The notes below the pieces were generated by a model. The model was not told the DNA's origin. It saw nothing but the letters and a program-made list of their open reading frames with translations, and did no database searches. Made by a program: the position numbers and the translations under genes. This document shows, piece after piece, positions 34,441 through 46,800 of a stretch of DNA of 64,000 nucleotides; positions within the stretch are counted from its first letter, which is position 1, and each line of letters begins with the position of its first letter. This DNA is from Leidyana gryllorum EB-2025a (lineage: Eukaryota > Apicomplexa): contig JBLWGC010000043.1 in the NCBI GenBank assembly GCA_048772705.1, positions 248,001 through 312,000 on the forward strand. The letters are read 5' to 3'.

Positions 34441-37400
34441 TCAACTAGCAGAATTAATTGCCATGAACAAATTCCAACCCAACTCCAAAGTGTCCCACAA
34501 AAGGGATTGTTCTCGATTCCTGAAGAAGTTGATTTCCAGCCGTGATGCAATGTGTGCACCGAGTTGTGCCATTTGCCGAGCGGTGTATTGACAGTCGTGG
34601 AAGTACATTTCTGTGAGCTTGGAAGCTCTCCACCACAACTCCACACTCGTAAAGAGCTCAGGGCATTCTTGACTGAAAAAGAAATGGGGACAGTGTTGTA
34701 GGGTCCTTCTAACCTGGTGACACTGAGACTTTCCGTCGGGAAGCGACTGCGGGCGACCACGACATTACCGATTGCAGAATACTGATATCATTGATGCTTT
34801 CTCAACATGGGTCTTTTACCTCGCGCAGCAATTTCAGATGCTGATTATCAAATCTCATTGGGGGATGCGACAAGATGTGACCTATGCGGGCCATTGACAC
34901 CCTTTCATATCGAATGAAGCGACCCCCCGATAGACAGAAAGCTGGCAGCGGCGTTCGAATACTGACTGTGCGCTTCGACCAGGTTGAACAAGGGCGGCGA
35001 TAGATTTGAGCCAGAATGTCCTCTTGTAGAACGGCAGCTCGCGTGGAGACTGACCGCGAGATGTTAATCTTATCAAAGTTGTTGCTGCATCCGTGGTCGG
35101 GTTCGGTGAAGCAATCAGTCCCATGAGCCCGAGTACAGGTGCTCACAAAAACTCCCAGGAGTGAACGAGGGTGGTCGATGATGATTTTCGCTCTGTAGAA
35201 CAATTGGATGTCGAGACCTCCGTAGATGGCCTACCCATATTCCGGTCTATCGAATTGCTGTACAGCTAGCGTTGAAGCTTGCACTTCGGAGTGTCGAGCA
35301 GGAGAAACAGAGGATCCCCGTCGTCTCATCTGGTAAGGATTGGGTCGCTGGGTAAGGACCATACTGCTTGGACTGGTACCCAAAAACAGAAAGCATAGGA
35401 ATGCTGACGATGAGTCGGACATAGTCAGCGGCCCCAAAGTCTGGCCCAACACAGTCACCATCCGACCTAAGGGGCGACGTATGTACGTACACAATGGGGC
35501 TGACTCACGAGTGGGATCGAATCCCCCGCGTAATTCCACAGCCAAACCCAGCAGTCGATTGACAACGCCGCTGTGGAGAAGCAGGCCTTGATTCTGGCGC
35601 AACTCCGTCAAGCTGTCGAAGATGAGTTGCCGTCCTGTGGGATGACATTACTCGCGAGTGTTAGCTTTCAATTGTGTTTACCAGTGTCTGTGGAACGGAG
35701 AACCCTCAGCAACGTGTGAGCTCCACCTGGTGATATGCAGCGTGCTGGTGGTAACCATGTGTCCAGCCGATGAGACGCAGCAAGTCCTCGTCTTTCGAGA
35801 AGCTCGACTGCATTATGTAGTATGCGGGGGACCGATATTAGCGAGGATCCCGGTCTGATTGCGGGTTCTTCCAATACACGTGGAGAAGGAGAAGCTCACT
35901 CTTTTCGCGCTCTCCTCAGCCTTCTGAGAAACCATCGGTTTTCGTAGGGCGATCGAGCGGCCAGAATGCGGATTGCAACACTCACACCGACAAGGATGAT
36001 ATCTCCCTCTCGCTCGGTACATATATAGACATATTCTACAGGTGGGGAATTTGGGAGGGACAGTCTGATCACAGGATACTTACGAGAACCTCGGCGGTGG
36101 AGGAGTTTAAAATTCCATTGGGTCGGCTCAGCCTCGTGGTAGAGTGACAGCAACTCGGCGACAGTAATTTTCTGCCATGTGGGGGCATCGGCAATGAGGC
36201 CGAATCGATTGAGAAAGGCCACCGCCGGAGCCACCCGCGTGTCATAACCATTGATGCCAAATCTTCCTCTTAAATCCAAACATAGGGCAACGGACAGTGT
36301 GGTAGTTAAGTTGAGCTCATGCAGGTTTGTGGTGGGTAGAAGACCCAAGGCTGACCACCAGCTTGCCTCTCCAGCAACATGCAAAAGAGCTTTGTCTTTC
36401 GTCCACCCTCTCAGGCCGAGATGATGCATTGAGTCCCCAAAGTGAGTAGTGCACACGTACTGACGTATCATCGCCATTGTGTTCAGATGCTCAACAGACC
36501 TGGGCGTCCCAGCGGGACCGTATTCGGGGTTGCACACTGACGGCCAGAAAGAATGAGTGCTGGTGTATCTGCAACGACAGGGTGTCTCTTTGATGCCGAA
36601 TGTCAAACGAGGACGCGTACCCAAATGCGGGCGTCGAGTGGTACCAGTCAACCACTGTATCGGGTGGAAAAGGGCATTGGCGAACTAGAAGCGGTATACT
36701 TTGGTATGGTGCGTTCTCATTGGGTGTGAAGTGCAGAACATAAGGAATGGGAGAAGGGGAGACGTCGAATGTATCCTCCAGGGCCCAGATGGTCCTGGGT
36801 AATCCAGCACAGCGTCCCCGACGGGTTTTTATTGTTATAGTTGCCGAGACGTGAGTAGCTCGCTTGTACACGGGTCGCCGACTGGTGCTAACGGTTTCGT
36901 TCCCAAAGTTGGTATGCCACTCGACCTGGCTCTTGGTGACGACCTTGTGAGACTCGATGTATCGAGGATCACATGGAACCATCACCAGCTGATAGTCGAT
37001 AGGCTGAGTAGGGCCATTTGAGTCCAACGAAGTAACAATAAAGTTGGTCAATGAGAAACACTCAGCTTGTAGTATGGCTGGGGCCTCGGATGGTAAAGTG
37101 CTCGCGGGCATACTTTGAAACCATTTCTCCAATGTCGGCCGGACCTCTTCCACAGACCATCGATCCAGATTCTTTAACAATCCGTAGCTGCGAGAGAGAG
37201 ATAAGGTTCAGTCCCTCAGTCGCTCGTTTGTTCATCACCAGGCTTACCGTAGGGACCATGGACATTTGTCTGTATCATTCCAAAGCTCGTCGAAAGTAAG
37301 CGTCTCTTTCGCTCCGGGCTTACTCTCCCGTTGTATAGCCTGTAAAGCCATAGTCGGATCACAGATCGATCCGAGTCTGAAGAGATGGGTATCCAGTTCC

Positions 37401-40400
37401 GAGAAGAGTACTGCGTGCTCGAAATCCGCGCCCGGTCTCGAGTGACTCTGCTCGGCCCATCCTGACCTCCTCAGGCGGCGATTCATGAATTTCAGACGGA
37501 GGCGGATCAACACAGCAAGAAACCGATTAACTGGGGCTGCTTCCGAGTTGCCCCAACCCCCCTTCTCGGCTGGCACGTACATATAGTCGGTGCCCAGTAT
37601 ACTCAGGATGATACACAAACGGAACGGGTCATTGGATTCGAGCAGCTGTAGCAAGATTTCGAAATGCCCACAGGCCTGACCGGGACTCAATACAACCACC
37701 ATCTGTTTCAAGGTACGAATTGGGAGCAAATCAACATCCCGAGCCATGCGTAAGAGCAACTCGGCCATTTCCTCATTTCTGTTTTGGTGGGTGTGCGGTT
37801 TACGCCTGTTACAAAGCATACCTGGCAGTGAGGGGCGACTGGTTGCTGGCTGCATTACACATATGGAGGATCACCGGTGCATAACGATCCAGCGCGTCCG
37901 CATCATACGTCTGCAAGTCGACCATTCTCTTGATAGAATCCAGCATCCGGTGGAAGACTGTTCGTCCACCTTGAACTATCAGATTCTGTAAGTCGAGTCC
38001 CTCATCAGTGGGCCCAGGATCCGCCGAGATTCCCAAACAGAGCAATATTGACGCCACCAAAGTTGGGTATGAAAAGTTGGCGCCTCCAATAGGAGTATAG
38101 CCCAATCTCGGACAAGTCGGCAGCAGAGGTTGAGGCTGCTCCTCAGGCGAAGCCGAATATCCAAAGTAACTACAGGCATAATGTGTGTGGCCATCCCGTG
38201 GGGACACACCTCAACAAGCTTTTGATGAAGGTCAAAAGGCCTTCGGAACCATATATGTATCCGGGCGCGAGGGCCAGGAAGGTGGCCAGCACCTTCAGGA
38301 TTACTGCCCAGTCCCTAGTGGCACGAATGAGTAGACAAGCCACTCAAATCGATTACAATTACCAATCAGCTTTATCATTATTGAGTGGTTCCCAAATCCA
38401 AAGAGAGGGCGAGCAAGACTGTAGAGCCGGGGCAGCGACTCCAGACGCGGTGATCATCCTTTCCAACGCAGTCGTCAAAACCTCTTTGTAGTCATCTTCC
38501 AAGCCGCTGCTGTGTAGTCGACTCTCCACATAGTGGCGAGTCAGCCCGGTCGACAGGGTGGCCAGCACTGGATGGGGGGCGTGTGACCATGCGCACCGCT
38601 CCCGAACCATCGCGCCACACATCTGAGGCGCACGATGAGCGAGATGTCATCATGCTTACCGAGCGTCGAGACAACTTGGAGCAGACAGCTTGCCAGAAGA
38701 CCCAGAGTTCCCACGGGGAGAGGAATTTGCCATCATCCAAGCTGCGTACGACACGCACAGCCTGCATCCCAGCGTTCGCACCAACGTGCTCTGCGTCGTT
38801 GAGGTCTTCACTTGCTGAGGAACTTTCATCATCTGTCTCGCATGTAGATTCGGAGGCCGGATACTCGCCAGACATGACTGCCAGCGTACTGTTTTGTGAA
38901 GACGGGAACCCCATCACCCAAGATTGGGGGCCTCCGAAAGAGGAGGTGGTCGCAGTGCCCGTCTCCATCAAGATACGCTCTCGTGCGGTTCCTATAGAGG
39001 TGGATTCGTCTTCGGAGAAGCCATCAGTGGTAGGGGCATCGAGTGAATGTCTTCGCGATGTAAGGTCGTCTCCACAGACACTCTGCCTACTGTGTTCCAC
39101 TGCTGTTTGGGTTGTGGGATCCAAGGTCACTTTGCAGACCGCCAGATCGCACCACGTAACATAATGCCATAACAAGTAATATATGAGAGCTTGTTGAACG
39201 GCACTGGATTCCTGCCGGTTCAGTAAGTGGCCAACGTGCGCGTCCCCACCAATCGACGGTCGCATCTTCCCCAGCGTTGCTTGGATGATGTCGAGCCGCG
39301 ATCGATGGAGCCTTCGATTGAATGAAACGGGATTCCACTTTGTATCACACAGCGGGGTAAAGTAGAATCCAATCGTATTGACTGGATATTGAAATTTGCG
39401 CTGAGGCTGCAGTTCACCCGGCGCTGATGAAGTACCGGTTTCCGTCTGAAGATATAAGAATGAGTAAAGTGATGTACTGTGGGATTGATAATCCGGAAGT
39501 AATGGCTGAAAGGGGAAACGGTGCTGATAGGGAGGGGAAGAGGAGAGGAACGTGGAGCATTGAGTCAAATCACAGATGGTCGCTCATCACGAGACGCTCA
39601 TTGAGGAGTTGATGGAACGACTGGTATTGGGGCGAAGCTGCTTTCGCGAGAGTTGTCGCGGGAGTTCTCGCGAGAGTTTTGGCGGGAGTTGTCGCGGGAG
39701 TTCTCGCGAGAGTTTTGGCGGGAGTTGTGGCGAGAGTTTTGGCGGAACTTGTTCCAGACTCTCTTTGGCCACCAGCCCTTCTTTCTCCGGCGCATTTCGG
39801 ACTCGCTCGTCTTCTGTGGCGTCAGAGTCTGCTCCATCGTTCCGGGCAGACTTTCTTGGGCAGACGCATACCGTGAGACCATTTGGGAAGCAGCCGCGCT
39901 GGGGAAGCCACTGTGCTCGACGGATTCAGCGCTGTGAAACACCTCCGACTGGGCTGACGGACCCGAGGATATCGAAACGTTTGGGCGTAAGTGAGCCAAT
40001 GGCGCTCCCATATCGATCCGGCCCCCGCATTCAGGATCGTATCTGTGGTCATAATTGCTGTGGAGCTGAACGTGAGTTTCCACGTTCCCCTCTTCGAACT
40101 CCTCCTGTGCGGGACTCCAACCAGCGCGCGAAACCAAACTTGATGGATCAGACTCCCAATAACAAGGGACACCGACGATCGGTATCATCTCCTCCTCCGT
40201 ATCGTGAGGGGAGTATCTGTAGAAATTGTCGACCGCATAATGACGTTTGGGCTGTTGTTGCTCCAATTGGTATTTCCGCCACACTTCTCTTCGAACTCTT
40301 CCCAGCGCTGTGTCGTCCTCAAATTGCTCGACAGCGAGGAGAGGTGGCGTAGAGCAGCGGGCATGATAGCCGTAATCGGGCACGGCCGCCGCATACACTT

Positions 40401-43400
40401 CCAACTGGCGATGGACTTGCGGGGACCCATAAGCTGCAATGTTGCTCTCGTCCCGCTGCAGCTCTGCGGATGGATACACATCAGATGACGAGCACAATAG
40501 GGGATCATTGCTGCTGGGCAGTTGCGTTGCGGAAGCTTCAAGCTCGCGGTAACTCGGCTGCCGAGGGGTATATTGGCTGGATCTGCTCTCATCGAAAGGC
40601 TCAATATAGTCACTGACCCTCGAAGAAACGTAATCTCTTTGTGACACAGACTTATCCAAGACTGGGTCATCCTGTATTGTCTCTACGGCTGCTTCTGGCA
40701 CTGGAGGCATTGGTACAAACGGCTGGTATATGTCTTTTGCGTGTGCGAGACATCCTTCAAACAGTATGGCCGGCACACTCATGTGTGCCTGTGAGCTCTG
40801 TTGCATAACCGCTTCCTGAATCCGCTTGGCTTTGTCGAGCTGTAGCGGGGGGATCGGAACCTTCGGTTTAGACTGACGATGCAGCTGGTTGCATCTAATG
40901 TTCGCCACGCCCTCGCTGGAAGCGCACGAAGAAGAACTGACACACGTTGGTGTAGGAAGCACGGCATTCTGGGCTGACGGCATCTCGATGGAGGCAACAC
41001 ACTCGCGGGTGTGATGAACTGTAGCTTTAGTGAATCGCCGCTCTGCAGGCTTCTGTGAGATCAACGGGATATTGGAGGGTTGATTTTGGACCGGACGGGT
41101 ATTTTCGTCCGGCGGAGTTTCGCGTATTGGACTGCCCAACTGGTCAGGTTCCTCTGTTGGCCGTTGGAAATCCCTGACCCTGTGCGGGCCGGTGTAGCCG
41201 GTTGGCGCGCCTTGGCCCTGCTGGACGGCCAGTTTGGGCCGAACAAAGAGAGCGTCAACTCCGCCGGTTGACTGATCGCGATTTGGATCATTCGCCCGTG
41301 TTGAGCTCTGGTTCCCCCGAGGGGTACTGATTGGATGGCACAGAGTTGGATAGCAGGAGGCATAGAATAGATTTTCGACCTTGCGGACCAGCGGCGGTGT
41401 CTCGGTCGCACGGAGACAAGCGAGGGTGTCTCTCGGACCTGCGGATTTGGACACAGGGGAGGGTTGGGGACGAGGAGGACTGGCAGATGAGGCTGCGAGC
41501 TCATTCGGGGTTTCACCGCCCTGGGAGCTTAGCCAGTTGAAGCATGAGCCGAGGAAAGAGGTTGGGAATGCATCGTCAGGGGGTGCAAACAGGAAACTAA
41601 GCATCTCTCTGTTCTCACCTTCCAGATCAGATTGTACAAATTCGCACCTTCTTGTATGCGTTGAAGTGTGTATTCACATTCCAAACGGCATACATACATG
41701 ATCAACTCAAACTTGTTCATCCGGCTTTGCCAACGATCCTGACCCTCCGGAGGAGCGGATCTTAACAGCCAATCGTCAGCATCATAGACCAAATAGGTTC
41801 TGAGGTTGGGCACAGCGCTCTGCATTTTACGGGCGAGGGCCAAACTCGACAATTCCGGGAGACTTCCATTCATTCGCAAGCGCCAATTCCGCAATCCCAT
41901 CGTCATATTCTGTATTCTGTAACCGATGGAAGTAATCTTGTGAATCGCTCGCAACCCTGGGCCGATAAAAGGATCGTCCTGACGATGCTCCGCTGGGAGT
42001 TTGGACGAGCGATCTGGGTGGGGCGGGAAGAAAGAGGTCAGTGGAGTGGTTTTGAACGGTGTTTTGTACCTCGTAAAGCCGTCGCGACACCAGCCATGGC
42101 CAGAGTGTGACAGCACTGCAGTCCCAGCACATCGCCTATCATCAAACCGTCAGGGCGGCAGCCGTGCTGGCCTTGCAGACGGCGTCGAGTTCGCTCGAAT
42201 GCATCCCCCATGCCGTGATGGGGCACCACTGGCATTCCGAAAGCTCGATTCACTGTACTGAGAGTGAGACGAATTAGGCGGAGGAACGTTAGAGGGGAAT
42301 TGCATTTGGCGAAGGCTTGTGCGAGTTGTCGTGAAGTCACGAGACTATTTTCGAGTTCAAATGCCAGCCAGGAAGGCGAACCAACCAACTGGAGCCAAAC
42401 CTCCGACGAGTACCGCCAGTCCATTAGCGCCTCCCCGCTTTCCGTGCCTCGAGCTGGCAGGCGTCGAGCTCGAGTCAATGTATCTTCTGCAAAAAGGAAC
42501 GCGCACAATGATCGGATTTGCCCCTTCCACGCTCCCGTTAGGCTTCGAGACACTTGTCTATCAGCGTGAAGTCCTAATTCCATACATCGTCTAATCATTA
42601 TACCCAATCTGGGCCTGATCTTCGCAACAAGAAGGTGTAGCGCGACCGGGCGATCGACGGTAAAGAGCACTCACTATGTCTGCCAGGGCACTCTCAGCGG
42701 CACATAAGGGCGAGAGGCAGCCCATGTGAGCAAATAGGTTTGCGCATCGCGACAGCAAGCGACTGTCGAAGACTTGTGTTCTAATGAGACGCTTTAAGAG
42801 ACTTGGTGTCATACTATTTGAGGCGTCTCACCTTGAATTCTCCCAGCAAGAATGGATGTTTCAATCTCGTGGGTCGAATACTGCTTCCTTGCACGATGGC
42901 AAGATCGCCTACTATTTCAACGAAATCGATAACAGAGAGCACACAAATGGCCCACAGGACAAGCAACCCATGTCTCTGGCAATAGGCAGTACAATGCGCG
43001 GCTTGGAGGACCTGTGATCGCGGTTGATAGCCCCCTTGCAATGTTGGTGGTGCTGAACGTGTTATGCACTTGTAGAAGTGGCCAGCGTGACGGTGGAGAT
43101 TTTGTACAGCCACAGAGATAGATATGGAGTCAGGCTGTCCTGACTCCAGTGTAAAGGATAAATTCGCAGCCGAACCCCTTCTAGACGCGCGTGCGCTGTG
43201 GGCCACAGGAGGGGCAACGGCACTCACTGGATTCTCCCCCTCATCTGGCCGTCGTAGGCCCATATTGGCGTGACGGTAGAATCGAGTCATGGAGAATTTC
43301 AAGATGTGACGAGTGCAACAGAGATATGCGTAGAGCCCGGACAGAACCGCAGGGGGCAGTGATCCCTTGTGACTCAGGAGGGCACTCAACGCCCGCTCAC

Positions 43401-43847
43401 TTTCGTAAAACAAGAGAAATCGGTAATTATAGGACATAGTGAGGGTGTGGATGGCGGCGCACACCCCTCCACCGAAGCCTGTCGACCATACGCGAGCCAG
43501 ACAATGAAGTGCTATCGCTCGGTTGAGGTCGTCGGCGCGGAACATGGCCGCGCGGATCACGCATGTCACCCAGCTCAGGATGCCGAGGTGTGTGGTTCTG
43601 TAGGAGACATTGAATGGGATGACCTTCTGAATGCAGTGTCCATAACGGGCAGTGAAGACGAGCAGACGGTCAGCCGTTGTCTGCCAGAAACTGTGAGATT
43701 CCTTCGGATGCAGCAGCGACAACTCACCGCCTGCAAAAGCAACCGCAATTGCACCAAACAGGGTCGAAGTTCCGTCTCAGTGGCAGCGGAGTACAATAAT
43801 CGGTCCAATTTGATCAGGCAGTTGCATAGTATGGCCTCTGCTACCAT
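34441..43847 (-). CDS. WDxLExGW-family giant protein, copy 4 (with 2.2-kb insertion)
   Basis: Unknown function, minus strand. The ATG at 43847 begins MVAEAILCNCLIKLD, and the first intron follows LLLQA as in copies 3 and 5. Conserved blocks include ALHCLARVWSTGF; a hydrophobic helix (about 42925-42985); IRPRLGIMIRRCMELG; DWRYSSEVWLQLV; GDVLGLQCCHTLAMAG; IQEGANLYNLIWK; YPVNTIGFYFTPLCD; a Ser-rich linker; LWVFWQAVCSKLSR; LSPGQACGHFE with GGWG; LPSEAPAILQAECFSL; AFLNRFG; and LLWDTLELGW before TGA at 34441. After IWK, where copies 2, 3 and 5 have a 55-57-nt intron, this copy has 2173 nt (39446-41618) enclosing a 668-codon open frame, listed separately. The first codons after the insertion do not match the VPR seen in copies 2, 3 and 5. 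Not all exons were verified. Confidence 0.77.
39598..41604 (-). CDS. 668-codon ORF inside the enlarged intron of copy 4
   Basis: Uninterrupted open frame, ATG at 41604 to TGA at 39598, on the same strand as its host. It begins 14 nt inside the host intron. I recognise no domain. The product looks disordered: rich in Ser, Pro, Gln, Glu and Arg, with a C-terminal basic-aromatic patch (RRRKKGWWPKRVWNKF) followed by eight NSRx tetrapeptides. Two readings fit. One is a gene nested in the host intron. The other is an exon added to copy 4: an acceptor after FNWLSSQ at about 41521 would keep the host frame. A matching donor near the 3' end (GTCGTT) is weak, which favours the nested-gene reading. At 2 kb without a stop it is unlikely to be chance. 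Its short-motif repeats suggest recent expansion. Confidence 0.6.
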   Translation of the reverse strand: MLSFLFAPPDDAFPTSFLGSCFNWLSSQGGETPNELAASSASPPRPQPSPVSKSAGPRDTLACLRATETPPLVRKVENLFYASCYPTLCHPISTPRGNQSSTRANDPNRDQSTGGVDALFVRPKLAVQQGQGAPTGYTGPHRVRDFQRPTEEPDQLGSPIRETPPDENTRPVQNQPSNIPLISQKPAERRFTKATVHHTRECVASIEMPSAQNAVLPTPTCVSSSSCASSEGVANIRCNQLHRQSKPKVPIPPLQLDKAKRIQEAVMQQSSQAHMSVPAILFEGCLAHAKDIYQPFVPMPPVPEAAVETIQDDPVLDKSVSQRDYVSSRVSDYIEPFDESRSSQYTPRQPSYRELEASATQLPSSNDPLLCSSSDVYPSAELQRDESNIAAYGSPQVHRQLEVYAAAVPDYGYHARCSTPPLLAVEQFEDDTALGRVRREVWRKYQLEQQQPKRHYAVDNFYRYSPHDTEEEMIPIVGVPCYWESDPSSLVSRAGWSPAQEEFEEGNVETHVQLHSNYDHRYDPECGGRIDMGAPLAHLRPNVSISSGPSAQSEVFHSAESVEHSGFPSAAASQMVSRYASAQESLPGTMEQTLTPQKTSESEMRRRKKGWWPKRVWNKFRQNSRHNSRQNSRENSRDNSRQNSRENSRDNSRESSFAPIPVVPSTPQ
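39647..39742. repeat. 12-bp minisatellite encoding NSRx repeats
   Basis: Eight 12-bp units encode NSRH, NSRQ, NSRE, NSRD, NSRQ, NSRE, NSRD and NSRE on the minus strand. The QED triplet recurs, giving a 36-bp higher-order period typical of unequal exchange or slippage. The plus strand is rich in TCGCG and GCGAGAG, and spurious open frames on that strand come from the same repeat. Confidence 0.85.
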
Positions 43848-43854
43848 CAAAAAA
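43848..43854 (-). other. 7-bp spacer between copy 5 and copy 4
   Basis: On the minus strand the TAG ending copy 5 (43855-43857) is followed by seven bases, mostly T, and then the ATG of copy 4 (43847). This is the tightest non-overlapping junction in the window. As at the copy 1/2 junction, the stop codon provides an AG next to a short T-rich stretch. Confidence 0.75.
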
Positions 43855-46800
43855 CTAAGGGCACAAACCCAGCCAGAGGTGCCACCCCAACTCCAGAGTG
43901 TCGTACAGCAAAGAGGAGGCCGCTGTTTCAAACAGCTGTGGGCGCCCACAGACTGCACCAATTTGCGTGAGTTTCATGCAGAAGTTATCAGACGAGCTAT
44001 GGTACATCTCCCAGATCTTCCATGCCCTCCACCACAGCTCTACCGATCTATACAACGCAGGCTTTTCTTCCTTCAAGCTCAGCAGAGTGGAGAAGACAGC
44101 ATTTTGTTGGGAAGGCACTGCCGACTTGAGAATCTATCACACCCAAATGACAGACATTGGACAACAACACGGCTTGCCTACCAAAGCTAGGAGCTTATGA
44201 TGCTGGGGCCCGTACGCCAGCTCCGGGCAGGCGAGAGCTTGCGGTTTCAACGCCTCAACTTGCTCGTGGTACGCTACCACGGGGTCCCTCGTCCAGTCAC
44301 TGTACGTAGCCCACACATGGCCTGGCCTTCGTTGAACCTGCTCGAATCCACCTTCTCTCAGAGACACAGCGTGCCAATACCGGGACCCCTGGTAGGAGGC
44401 AAATCGATACCTCGCCCCCGCCGCCTTCTCGCCGTGGTGCTCTCCTGAGCTCTCCCGACACGAGTGGTATCCCGCCTCTAAGGGGATCTCGGCAACCTGA
44501 ACAAAGCTATTTCGAAACAGTTCTAAAGCGGTGTTGGGCCACTCAGATAATGTTCTGCAACATGACATATTACCAGGATGGCAGACACCCTTCGCCTCTG
44601 TACCTCATTTTATATAGGATACTGACGATCCGAAAAGAACAAGCAGTCGGAACTCTCCCCATCCGCGCTTGACAATCTCGGTACAGATCACCTTGTTGCC
44701 GCCGATTCAACCGGTTGATACGACTCTGTGTGTGCAATCAATGTGTCTCGTCCACACGACTCAAACGTCACCTTACATCTCCCAAGTATAAAAGCGCCAG
44801 ATGAGATGCGTCATCAGCGCACTCCCCAACAAAGGAGAAGACGCGTCCCAGCAGAGACAAACTCCGGGCTGTTCGACCACCAACAGATGAACCACAAATC
44901 AGATGCTCACTTCTCCACTCCCAAAAGCCTTTGAGTTCCACCGCGGCCCCGAGCAACCGCGACAACACACCCGGGTGACTCAGTAAATGCTGTTGGGTGG
45001 TAGCCAGTATGTCCAGATCTTCCATCAAGATTGTCCGACCTATGGAGAAGATTGATTGTTTGTTTCAACAAAATCAATCCGATCAACAGATCGTTCTCAC
45101 CTATGGAGGTACCGGACAGCAGACTCAGGATGGAATTGTGTTCGTGAGGCCGAAATCGATTGGCGGGTGGATCCCAAGCATTAACCGGACGGAAGCATCC
45201 CATGCCTTTCTTGTAGGAAGTCTCGATTCCTTGGTGAAGCCACGAGGGCACCGTCACAGGGAGTTCTCTACCTCTGCAAAACAGGACGGTGAACTGACAG
45301 CCACCACCGCGTATCGGACTCACAAGGTTCTCATATGGAGGGCCTTCTTGATCCGTTTGGAAAGCCACTGCCATTCGTCCATACTCTCAACAAAGTATTG
45401 GCGGATCATCAGGGAGACGCCCAACAAGTTGCAGTCAGCGTAGTCTGGAGGCAGTGACGAACATATCCAGTTGTATTCTGCCTCAGAACAAATCAATTGG
45501 ACATTACTCTCAATCCAAGGAGACACATTGGCTTACGAGCTTTCTTCTCAGGTACCACTCGGTACCCCGAAGTGTACTGCCGCTGATTCACGTAGTTCTT
45601 CCTGATGGACTGCTTGTCAATGCGATACACTCAATTCCTCGCATAAAGGAAGATGTACTTACTCCAACCGTAGTGGTGTGCCATGTGGGTTGTGGACATG
45701 GCAACCCGAGGGGACACACATAGGTAACGCCGAAAGGGAGCTGGGGGTCGTAACCGTGAGCAGTATATCGACTATACAATTGTATAGCCAGACAAACTTG
45801 GACTGGAGTTGCTGGGTCCATCGACTCCATGTTTCGGAGCGCCTGGGGCAGAATAGCCACTGCAGTGTACCTGAGAAGAGCCAGCGGATGGTGCCAGGCT
45901 CCCACTCCCTACCAGCTCGTACGAGTATCTCCAAATCGGTGGCTCAGATCATAAGTCCAGTGGCCAGCTCCGTCATCTGGGCTCCCCACCACCTGTTGTT
46001 GGCTCTGTAAAAATGCAGCCATATAGGAGATATTGATATATCGTGGAGGGGGATCGTGGTGGAAGTGCAGCAACTCAATCTCGGGATTAGAGACGAACGG
46101 CCAGAACCACTGCTCGCAACTGAACCTGCGGCGGAGAGAAAAGCGGCATATATCTCGGCGAACAATTCAAAGCGTGCGTTCCCCACCCGTGTAACTGCAG
46201 ACGCATTGCGTAATCTATGACGACTTCCGGGGCTAGCGGAGCCTGACGGATCAGTAAAGGGATCTGCATCAATTTGCCGGTCCCTATGCGAAGGTGTAAA
46301 AAGTATGGACAGCTATTGGGGCCGACATCAATGCAGTCCTCAGCGGTCCACAACTTGGGCGGTAAACCTTTGAAACGGCCCTTTCTGATTCTCAATCTGC
46401 AAAAGCAAACAAAGCGACTGATGTCAAAAGGAATACAATCATTGCTCACCGAATCTGGGCTCCGGGGGTCCTTCTCCGGCCCAGTCCTCTCTTCGTCAGA
46501 GCCGTTGCCCCAGACAGGATTGAACGAGTACTCGCAACAGACTCTCTGGTTCCCGGCCTGATTACAGCCTCCACAACTGCACGATTCCCATCAAAGACGT
46601 TGATGTCAGGAGGGAGCAGTAACAGTTGGTAAGGGACTTTGTAGCGGCCGTCCCGATTATAAGAATCGATGCTCACACGCGAGAAGAGCGAAAAGGTCTC
46701 GGCTCTGAGTGTGATGGGCGCCTCAGACGGGAGGCAATAGTGCGGGAACCCCTCAAGCCATCTACGAATGGTCTGGATGACGACTTTGGCCGGAAAGGCC

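Noticed and set aside
39576-40352. 258-codon plus-strand frame over the NSRx repeat
   Set aside because: Produced by the 12-bp repeat and the GC-biased antisense of the 668-codon ORF; its Ser/Gly/Arg repeats are the mirror of NSRx.
43369-44190. 273-codon plus-strand frame across the copy 5/4 junction
   Set aside because: Antisense to the conserved end of copy 5 and start of copy 4; composition is that of a shadow frame.
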